Position numbers and translations under genes: made by a program
Notes under the pieces: generated by a model
Told to the model about the DNA's origin: nothing
Seen by the model: the letters and a program-made list of their open reading frames with translations, nothing else
The model's database searches: none
Shown: positions 1 through 5,176 of the stretch, one piece after another
How positions within the stretch are numbered: position 1 is the first letter of the stretch
Layout of the letters: each line of letters begins with the position of its first letter
Assembly: GCA_900768675.1 (NCBI GenBank)
Contig: CAAGDT010000233.1
Location: forward strand, 1-19,389
From: Oscillospiraceae bacterium
GTDB lineage: Bacteria > Bacillota > Clostridia > Oscillospirales > Ruminococcaceae
DNA: 19,389 bases
Direction of reading: 5' to 3'

Positions 1-174
1 CCCGAGGACACTATTTTCAAGACTGAAATTCCGAGAAACGTAAAAATCTCCGAAGCCCCGAGCCACGGAGAGCCGATTATGTACTACGACCCCGCCTCAA
101 AGGGCGCGGAAGCTTACGCTCTGCTTGCAAAGGAAGTACTGAAAAAGTGCAGGGCTATGGAAGAAATGTTATAA
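1..174 (+). CDS. parA: ParA/Soj chromosome partitioning ATPase, C-terminal fragment
   Basis: This is the last 57 codons of a gene that begins before the window, read in frame from base 1 to the TAA at 172-174. The visible part holds the typical ParA/Soj C-terminal segment: IPRNVKISEAPSHGEPI, then YDPASKGAEAYALLAKEVL. ParA is a deviant Walker ATPase that works with ParB on origin segregation and the control of replication initiation. The Walker motifs lie outside the window. The next gene is parB, 13 bases downstream, so the two form an operon. The call rests on the tail motif plus parB context. Confidence 0.93.
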   Translation, partial: PEDTIFKTEIPRNVKISEAPSHGEPIMYYDPASKGAEAYALLAKEVLKKCRAMEEML

Positions 175-187
175 GAAAGGATAATTT

Positions 188-1042
188 ATGGCAAAGAAAT
201 CAGGCCTCGGCAATAACTTTGACGACACCATTTTCGACGACGACGGACTTTTTGGGGCGGAGGAAAGCATAGCGCCCCAGAAGCTTAAGATAATTGATAT
301 AGAGCCGAATAAGAAGCAGCCCCGTAAAACCTTCAACGAGGAAGCCCTTAATGCCCTTGCTGAGTCTATTTTAGAGCATGGCGTTATACAGCCCCTTACC
401 GTGCGACCCTACGGCGACAGCTATCAGCTTGTTGCAGGCGAGCGGCGCTGGAGAGCTGCGAAAATTGCAGGTCTTAAGGAAGTTCCCGTAAGAATTATGG
501 AGCTTTCCGACGAGCAGACAATGCAGATTGCCCTTATAGAGAACTTACAGAGAGAGGACTTAAACCCTATCGAAGAAGCCCTCGGCTATCAGCAGCTTAT
601 TGATACCTTTGATATGAAGCAGGAGGAGGTTGCCAAAAAGGTAGGAAAGGCACGCTCCTCAATAACAAACTCCCTGCGTCTTCTGACCCTGCCGGACGAT
701 ATAAAGCTTATGGTAAGGGACGGAGAGCTTTCCGTGGGACACTGCAAGGTTATTATCGGAATACCCGATGAGGAAAAGCAAAGGCTTCTTGCAGAGCGCT
801 CCGTTAAGGAGGGGCTTAGCGTAAGAACCCTTGAAAAGCTTGCAAAGCAGACCTCTGATAAGCCTGCAAAGGAAAAGCCGAAAAAGGAAACCTTCCTTGT
901 GGAGGCGGAGATAAGCATGACCGATTATATCGGAAAACCTGTTCGCATAGACAAAAGCAAGGATAAATATACTATGAGTATAGACTGTAAGTCGGAAGAG
1001 GAGCTGAAAGAGCTTATAAGCTTTATTTCCGAAAGAAAATAA
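188..1042 (+). CDS. parB: ParB/Spo0J chromosome partitioning protein, CTP-dependent DNA clamp
   Basis: ParB loads at parS sites and spreads along DNA as a CTP-dependent sliding clamp, with ParA as partner. At 284 aa it has the family's usual length. The N-terminal CTP-binding domain includes GERRWR at residues 84-89 (family GERRxR motif) and ENLQREDLNPIEEA at 118-131. A helix-turn-helix for parS follows at about 143-162 (KQEEVAKKVGKARSSITNSL). A Lys-rich linker (about 219-233) leads to the C-terminal dimerisation domain. The ATG at 188 follows an AGAAAGG ribosome-binding site. No parS site (TGTTTCACGTGAAACA-like) was seen in the window. Because it sits beside parA and ahead of serS, it is most likely the chromosomal rather than a plasmid system. 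Confidence 0.96.
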   Translation: MAKKSGLGNNFDDTIFDDDGLFGAEESIAPQKLKIIDIEPNKKQPRKTFNEEALNALAESILEHGVIQPLTVRPYGDSYQLVAGERRWRAAKIAGLKEVPVRIMELSDEQTMQIALIENLQREDLNPIEEALGYQQLIDTFDMKQEEVAKKVGKARSSITNSLRLLTLPDDIKLMVRDGELSVGHCKVIIGIPDEEKQRLLAERSVKEGLSVRTLEKLAKQTSDKPAKEKPKKETFLVEAEISMTDYIGKPVRIDKSKDKYTMSIDCKSEEELKELISFISERK

Positions 1043-1066
1043 TCCCCGCTTAAAGGAGGTTTCCCC

Positions 1067-1567
1067 GTGTCTGTAAAGAAGAAAAGCCAGCTGGGTATAG
1101 TGATTACTTGTATTGTTATTGCAGCAGCAGCCTTTGCTTTTTACTATCTGCTGATTATGGTAACTCAGGCGGGACCTGACGCGGAAAGAGCTTCTGCGGC
1201 AGCAAAGACGGCTATAACCTCGGAAAACATAACAAATCTTGCTCCGATAAGCTATTATATGCTCTGCGACGACTATAAGGCGCAGATAAACCGTATGAAA
1301 TACGCAATAGTAAGCGGAAAGGAAAAGCCGGACGAGGAAACGGTTGAGTTTTTCGAGAAGCTGAGCCGCCTTACTCACCCCTCAAATATCCTGTACGACG
1401 CCGCTACCTACTATGCCGGAACGGAGGAGAACCCTATAACGGGTACCTTCAAGGTAAAGGGTATAGAATATAAGGTGACTACCTCAATGGGCTTTGCTCC
1501 CGAGGTTTTTACCTTTGAACCTAAGCTTGTAAAATGGGTTGTAACCATTGAACGTATAACAAAATAA
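1067..1567 (+). CDS. Unrecognised single-pass membrane-anchored protein
   Basis: I do not recognise this 166-aa protein. It starts at a GTG preceded by a near-perfect ribosome-binding site (AAAGGAGGT at 1052-1060, 6-base spacing), so translation looks strong. The N-terminus has a short basic segment (SVKKKSQ) followed by one hydrophobic helix at about residues 9-32. This suggests an uncleaved signal anchor with roughly 130 residues outside the membrane. The outer part is mixed alpha/beta, with no Cys cluster or catalytic motif that I can name. It lies 24 bases after parB and 24 bases before serS, clearly in the same operon. Other Clostridia carry a small membrane protein of the DUF4446 family at this position; I do not see that family's sequence here. 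Confidence 0.85.
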   Translation: MSVKKKSQLGIVITCIVIAAAAFAFYYLLIMVTQAGPDAERASAAAKTAITSENITNLAPISYYMLCDDYKAQINRMKYAIVSGKEKPDEETVEFFEKLSRLTHPSNILYDAATYYAGTEENPITGTFKVKGIEYKVTTSMGFAPEVFTFEPKLVKWVVTIERITK

Positions 1568-1591
1568 TATAAACCGAAAGGAAACAGAAAA

Positions 1592-2887
1592 ATGCTGGAC
1601 ATTAAATTTCTCAGAGAGAACCCCGAAATTGTAAAGGAAAATATCAGAAAGAAGTTTCAGGACAGTAAGCTTCCCCTTGTTGACGAGGTAATCGCCCTTG
1701 ACGCTGAGAACAGAAAGACTCAGCAGGAGGCAGACGCACTTCGTGCAGACAGAAACCGCATTTCCAAGGAAATCGGCGTATTTATGGCGCATGGACAGAA
1801 GGCTGAGGCAGAGGAAGCAAAGAAAAAGGTAAGCGAGTCCTCTGCAAGGCTTGCTGAGCTTGAAGCTAAGGAAGGGGAATATCAGGAAAAAATCACCAAG
1901 ATTATGATGACCATTCCTAATATTATCGACCCCAGCGTTCCGATTGGCAAGGACGACAGCGAAAACGTAGAGGTTACAAAGTACGGCGAGCCCTTTGTTC
2001 CGGATTTCGAGATACCCTACCACACCGATATTATGGAGAAGCTGAACGGAATCGACCTTGACGCAGCAAGACGTGTTGCAGGTAACGGCTTCTACTACCT
2101 TATGGGAGATATTGCAAGGCTTCACTCTGCGGTTATCTCCTACGCACGGGATTTTATGATTGACAGAGGCTTTACCTACTGCGTACCGCCCTTTATGATC
2201 AGAAGCAACGTTGTTACCGGCGTTATGAGCTTTGCGGAAATGGACGCTATGATGTACAAAATCGAGGGCGAGGACCTTTACCTTATCGGCACAAGCGAGC
2301 ATTCCATGATAGGCAAGTACATTGACACTATCATACCCGAGGACACACTCCCCCACACTCTCACAAGCTACTCACCCTGCTTCAGAAAGGAAAAGGGTGC
2401 ACACGGTCTTGAGGAGCGTGGCGTTTACCGTATCCACCAGTTTGAAAAGCAGGAAATGATTGTTATATGCAGACCCGAGGAAAGCAAGATGTGGTTTGAT
2501 AAGCTCTGGCAGAATACCGTTGACCTGTTCCGTTCTATGGATATTCCCGTAAGAACGCTGGAATGCTGCTCGGGAGATTTAGCAGACCTTAAGGTTAAGT
2601 CCTTTGACGTTGAGGCTTGGTCCCCCAGACAGAAGAAGTACTTCGAGGTAGGAAGCTGCTCCAACTTAGGCGACGCACAGGCTCGCCGCCTTAAAATCAG
2701 AATAAACGGCAAGGACGGAAAGAAATATCTTGCACATACTCTCAACAACACCGTTGTTGCTCCTCCGAGAATGCTTATTGCGTTCCTTGAGAACAATCTT
2801 AATGCAGACGGAAGCATTCGTATTCCTGAGGTGTTAAGACCGTATATGGGCGGAAAGAGCGTTATTGAGGTGCCGGAGAAGAAGTAA
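1592..2887 (+). CDS. serS: Seryl-tRNA synthetase, class II, divergent subtype
   Basis: This enzyme charges tRNA-Ser (and tRNA-Sec where present) with serine. At 431 aa it has standard length. The N-terminal coiled-coil tRNA-binding arm covers about residues 1-110, rich in Glu/Lys/Ala. The class II catalytic core follows: the serine-binding TSE at 234-236, motif 2 around CFRKEKGAHGLEERG (263-277) with RIHQFEKQEM, and motif 3 at PPRMLIAFLENN (391-402). Some signature positions are unusual: IGTSEH where common bacterial enzymes read PTSE/PTAE, and SCSNLGDAQARR where many read SNxxDFQARR. The ATG follows GAAAGG (1576-1581). The gene ends in tandem stops TAATAA and then the operon terminator. No T-box was seen before it. 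Confidence 0.95.
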   Translation: MLDIKFLRENPEIVKENIRKKFQDSKLPLVDEVIALDAENRKTQQEADALRADRNRISKEIGVFMAHGQKAEAEEAKKKVSESSARLAELEAKEGEYQEKITKIMMTIPNIIDPSVPIGKDDSENVEVTKYGEPFVPDFEIPYHTDIMEKLNGIDLDAARRVAGNGFYYLMGDIARLHSAVISYARDFMIDRGFTYCVPPFMIRSNVVTGVMSFAEMDAMMYKIEGEDLYLIGTSEHSMIGKYIDTIIPEDTLPHTLTSYSPCFRKEKGAHGLEERGVYRIHQFEKQEMIVICRPEESKMWFDKLWQNTVDLFRSMDIPVRTLECCSGDLADLKVKSFDVEAWSPRQKKYFEVGSCSNLGDAQARRLKIRINGKDGKKYLAHTLNNTVVAPPRMLIAFLENNLNADGSIRIPEVLRPYMGGKSVIEVPEKK

Positions 2888-2901
2888 TAAATAGAATGAC
2901 G

Positions 2902-2943
2902 AAATATGGGCTGCTGAAGTGTGTACTTCAGCAGCCCATATTT
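2902..2943 (+). terminator. Perfect 19-bp inverted repeat, terminator of the parAB-serS operon
   Basis: The arms 2902-2920 (aaatatgggctgctgaagt) and 2925-2943 are exact reverse complements around the 4-base loop gtgt. The hairpin starts 15 bases after the serS stop. The A-rich 5' end and T-rich 3' end of the stem serve as U-tract/A-tract, so the element could work in both directions. It separates the housekeeping operon from the low-GC abi module. Confidence 0.85.
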
Positions 2944-2950
2944 AATGTAG

Positions 2951-2979
2951 TTGAAATTTTATTTATTATGTGTTACAAT
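2951..2979 (+). promoter_or_regulatory. Extended -10 SigA promoter of the abi gene
   Basis: TTGAAA (2951-2956) and TACAAT (2974-2979) are separated by exactly 17 bases, with a TG extended -10 at 2971-2972. The predicted start is near 2986, giving a leader of only about 17 bases before the TTG start at 3003. The promoter lies just after the serS terminator, so the abi gene is an independent unit. Confidence 0.8.
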
Positions 2980-3002
2980 AAGTATGAAACGAGGTGTCAT
3001 CA

Positions 3003-3986
3003 TTGCTTGAATTATTAGAAAGAACAAAACCGCAGCTGACTCCGGAAGAACAAGTTGAACACTTAAGAAAAAAAGGAGTTAAATTTAACTATTTGTCTGA
3101 ATCCGAAGCCGTTGAGTATTTATCCAAAAACAACAACTATTTTAAGTTAAGAGCATATCGAAAATCTTTTGAGAAATATGTTGGCGGAGACAAAGACGGG
3201 ACATATATTGACTTGGATTTTGCTATGCTTAAGGACTTGGCAATAATTGATATGCGGCTTAGATATGCTGTTCTTTTAATGGCGCTTGATATTGAGCATT
3301 TTGAAAAAGTACGATTGCTAAAATACATTTCGGAAAGTACCAATGACGGATACGATATTGTTAGTCGTTATCTTTGTGATTTAAAAAAGATTGATGATGA
3401 CAGCTCAAACGCTAATGCTCCTTTTGCTTCGCTTATGAAAGAAATACGCAGAAATAAAGACAGCGACTATTGCGGCGGGATAATTGAAAAATATGACGTG
3501 CATTATCCTGTATGGGCTTTTGTAGAAATCATTCCTTTCGGAAGCTTCATTTCGTTTTTGAAATATTGCGGTGAATACTTTGACGAAAAAGAATTTATCG
3601 ACAATTTCTATTTGCTTAAGGATGTAAAACGTCTGAGAAATGCTGCTGCACACAATAGTTGTGTAATACATAATTTACTTCCGGGTACTGCAAAACACAA
3701 AACAAATTTCAAAGTGAACCGATTTCTGTCAACCCCCAATTTTGGTATATCAAAAGCTACGAGAACACGCAGAATGAGCAATTCAGCTGTAAATGACATT
3801 GTCACTCTCATATATGCACATATAAGCATTGTCAGCAGCAAGGGCAATTTAGAAGCCCAAGGAAAAAGCTTAAGGAGTGTCATTGACCGTTGTTACAAAA
3901 ATATTGATTACTATAAAGACAATGATACAATTTTATCTACCTTTGATTTTTTAAAAAAAGTTGTTGACAACGCTTACGAAGTGTAG
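3003..3986 (+). CDS. Abi_2/AbiF-like abortive infection protein, HEPN RNase fold
   Basis: This 327-aa protein resembles the Abi_2 (AbiD/AbiF) family, whose members act in phage defence and belong to the HEPN superfamily. Family-like features, in order: LTPEEQVEHLRKKGVKF (12-28), EAVEYLSKNNNYFKLRAYRKSF (35-56), LKDLAIIDMRLRYAVL (77-91), YPVWAFVEIIPFGSFISFL (168-186), and RLRNAAAHN (210-218). The last contains R212-N213-x3-H217, the HEPN R-x4-H catalytic signature with a polar residue after Arg. The likely start is TTG 3003, because GAGGTG at 2991-2996 is a ribosome-binding site with 6-base spacing. The GTG at 2994 lies inside that site. The gene is much AT-richer than its neighbours (15 G/C of 60 in 3121-3180, against 27 of 60 in 2101-2160), which suggests acquisition. 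A small RNA gene begins at its 3' end and is the proposed partner. Confidence 0.85.
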   Translation: MLELLERTKPQLTPEEQVEHLRKKGVKFNYLSESEAVEYLSKNNNYFKLRAYRKSFEKYVGGDKDGTYIDLDFAMLKDLAIIDMRLRYAVLLMALDIEHFEKVRLLKYISESTNDGYDIVSRYLCDLKKIDDDSSNANAPFASLMKEIRRNKDSDYCGGIIEKYDVHYPVWAFVEIIPFGSFISFLKYCGEYFDEKEFIDNFYLLKDVKRLRNAAAHNSCVIHNLLPGTAKHKTNFKVNRFLSTPNFGISKATRTRRMSNSAVNDIVTLIYAHISIVSSKGNLEAQGKSLRSVIDRCYKNIDYYKDNDTILSTFDFLKKVVDNAYEV

Positions 3987-3992
3987 TATAAT
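3964..3992 (+). promoter_or_regulatory. Perfect consensus SigA promoter of the small RNA
   Basis: TTGACA (3964-3969), a 17-base spacer, and TATAAT (3987-3992) match consensus at all 12 hexamer positions. The -35 box lies in the last codons of the abi gene, and the abi stop codon (3984-3986) is the end of the spacer. It is the only promoter seen in the window that matches consensus at every position, so the RNA should be strongly and constitutively made. Confidence 0.88.
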
Positions 3993-3998
3993 GCTATT

Positions 3999-4060
3999 AC
4001 AAGGAAAAAACGAATTTCGTTTTTGCGGAGCGGGGCTTAAAAGCTTCGCTCTATTTTTTT
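3999..4060 (+). ncRNA. Short structured RNA directly downstream of the abi gene (candidate RNA antitoxin or partner)
   Basis: The predicted transcript starts about 7 bases after the -10 box (near 3999) and ends in the T-run at 4054-4060, so it is about 60 nt. No usable ORF is visible. Two hairpins can be drawn: an A/U-rich stem 4006-4013 with 4017-4024 (aaaaacga/tcgttttt, 3-base loop), and the terminator stem 4028-4051. An alternative pairing is GCGGAGC (4025-4031) with GCTTCGC (4043-4049). That fold would break the terminator stem and expose an 11-base loop. Known: some Abi and toxin-antitoxin systems pair a HEPN or endoRNase toxin with a small RNA. I recall, unchecked, that RNA structures next to AbiF-type genes have been described. 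Inferred: this RNA binds and restrains or guides the Abi protein. Ends are predicted to within a few bases. Confidence 0.75.
4028..4060 (+). terminator. Intrinsic terminator of the small RNA
   Basis: The stem gagcggggct (4028-4037) pairs with agcttcgctc (4042-4051), including two G-U pairs, around a 4-base loop (ttaaa region 4038-4041). It is followed by TATTTTTTT to 4060. This is a classic rho-independent terminator and fixes the RNA 3' end. Confidence 0.87.
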
Positions 4061-4076
4061 GCTGATTTATATGTAT

Positions 4077-4108
4077 AGGGCTGTTGCAGCAACCGCTGCA
4101 ACAGCCCT
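4077..4108. terminator. Perfect 14-bp inverted repeat at the convergent end of recR
   Basis: The arms agggctgttgcagc (4077-4090) and its exact reverse complement (4095-4108) flank the loop aacc. The element abuts the recR stop (4112-4114). Read on + it is followed by CTTTTAT, which fits a backup terminator for the small RNA. Read on - it terminates recR, but the downstream tract TATACATATAAATC is poor in T. A shared, bidirectional role between convergent units is likely. Confidence 0.7.
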
Positions 4109-4111
4109 CTT

Positions 4112-4711
4112 TTATAATTCGTTTCTGTTTTCCAGCGCCCTCTGCAGCGTCACATCGTCCGCATACTCAAGCGCCGACCCTGCCGGCAGACCGTATGCAA
4201 GGCGGGTTACCTTGACACCCATAGGCTTTATCATACGGCTTATGTAGGAAGCCGTAGCTTCTCCCTCAACCGTAGGATTTGTAGCCATAATAACCTCGTC
4301 AACCTCTCCCGAAAGCCGCCGCATAAGCTCGGTTATCCGTATGTCGTTTGGTCCTATCCCGTCCATAGGGGATAAAAGCCCGTGTAGAACATGATATACG
4401 CCGTTAAAGCCTCCTGCCCTTTCAAGAGCTGAAACGTCCTTAGGCGCTTCTACAACGCAGATAATCCTGCTGTTTCTCCTGTCGTCCCCGCATATAGAGC
4501 AGATTTCCGCCTCGGTGAAGTTCTGGCAGGTTTTACAGCAATGCACGCTTTTTCTTGCCGCCAAAATCTCACGGGAGAACTCCTCCACCTCCTCAACGGG
4601 CTGATTTAATATAAAATAAGCCAGCCGCTGGGCGGTTTTCATACCTATTCCTGGGAGCTTTGCGAACTGCTCCGCCGCTGTTACGAGGGGCAGTGAATTA
4701 TATTCCGCCAT
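4112..4711 (-). CDS. recR: Recombination mediator RecR
   Basis: RecR acts with RecF/RecO to load RecA at single-stranded gaps. At 199 aa it has the family's standard length. The sequence shows the N-terminal helix-hairpin-helix LPGIGMKTAQRLAYF (19-33), the zinc finger C59-x2-C62-x8-C71-x2-C74, and the Toprim region beginning about residue 80 (RIICVVEAPKDVSALERAG). It ends in the typical GSALEYADDVTLQRALENR tail. The ATG is only 3 bases after the ybaB stop, and no good ribosome-binding site is seen, so translation is probably coupled to ybaB. The order SRP RNA-dnaX-ybaB-recR matches that of Bacillus and many Clostridia. Confidence 0.97.
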   Translation of the reverse strand: MAEYNSLPLVTAAEQFAKLPGIGMKTAQRLAYFILNQPVEEVEEFSREILAARKSVHCCKTCQNFTEAEICSICGDDRRNSRIICVVEAPKDVSALERAGGFNGVYHVLHGLLSPMDGIGPNDIRITELMRRLSGEVDEVIMATNPTVEGEATASYISRMIKPMGVKVTRLAYGLPAGSALEYADDVTLQRALENRNEL

Positions 4712-4714
4712 TTC

Positions 4715-5065
4715 TTAGAAAAGTCCGGGGAAGCTTACGCCGCCTGTAACCTGTTCCATTTCCTTTGTGCTTTCCTCCTCAATCTTCTTGAGGACAGCGT
4801 TAACGCCTGCAACAATAACGTCCTGAAGGCTTTCAATATCGTCCTTGTCAACAATGTCGGGGTTGATTTTAACGGACTTAAGCTCTCTGCCGCCTGTCAT
4901 TACAAGCTCAATCATTCCGCCGCCTGCGGTTTCGGTGAACTCGGTCTGCTCAAGTCTTTCCTGAACAGCCTGAATGTCCTCCTGCATCTTCTGGGCCTGT
5001 CTTACCATATTGTTCATATTGCCCATGCCCTTGTTCTGGTATCCCTGGGGTAATCTTGCTTTCAT
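4715..5065 (-). CDS. YbaB/EbfC family nucleoid-associated DNA-binding protein
   Basis: Members of this small dimeric family bind DNA and are almost always encoded between dnaX and recR, as here. The 116-aa protein has a slightly long N-terminus (MKARLPQGYQNKGMGNMNN), then the family core: the helix NMVRQAQKMQEDIQAVQERL, the TAGGGMIELVMTGGRELKSVKI strand region, and a C-terminal helix ending in GGVSFPGLF. The ATG at 5065 has an AAAGGA site with 9-base spacing. The shorter start at the internal Met (MGNMNN) is possible, but no better site precedes it. Confidence 0.94.
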   Translation of the reverse strand: MKARLPQGYQNKGMGNMNNMVRQAQKMQEDIQAVQERLEQTEFTETAGGGMIELVMTGGRELKSVKINPDIVDKDDIESLQDVIVAGVNAVLKKIEEESTKEMEQVTGGVSFPGLF

Positions 5066-5086
5066 AGTTTTAATTCCTTTCGCTTA

Positions 5087-5176
5087 CTATTGTACTTTTA
5101 TGTCAACTCCCTTGGATTTCGCAAATTCAAGGAAGTCATTGACCTTATTGTTGTTTTTTTCGGAAGTTTTTTTTTT
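5087..5176 (-). other. dnaX 10-A run and alternative-frame C-terminal tail
   Basis: On the coding strand dnaX reads GAA and then a run of ten A in all (5167-5176). With nine A, or after one-base slippage, the reading continues as KKTSEKNNN and then KVNDFLEFAKSKGVDIKVQ, stopping at 5087-5089. That tail looks like the short helix-strand end of clostridial DnaX proteins. It brings the stop to 21 bases from ybaB, in line with the spacing elsewhere in the window. Without the shift the gap is 79 bases. Either the run causes transcriptional slippage, as known for Thermus dnaX, or the run has an indel error. Confidence 0.65.

Noticed and set aside
1..1042. Possible parS site near parAB
   Set aside because: No sequence close to TGTTTCACGTGAAACA was seen in this region or elsewhere in the window.
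1484..2356. Long open frame of 290 codons on the - strand
   Set aside because: It overlaps serS completely, has a composition typical of an antisense shadow, and matches no family I know.
2994..2996. GTG at 2994 as start of the abi gene
   Set aside because: It lies within the ribosome-binding sequence GAGGTG with no spacing; TTG at 3003 has ideal spacing.
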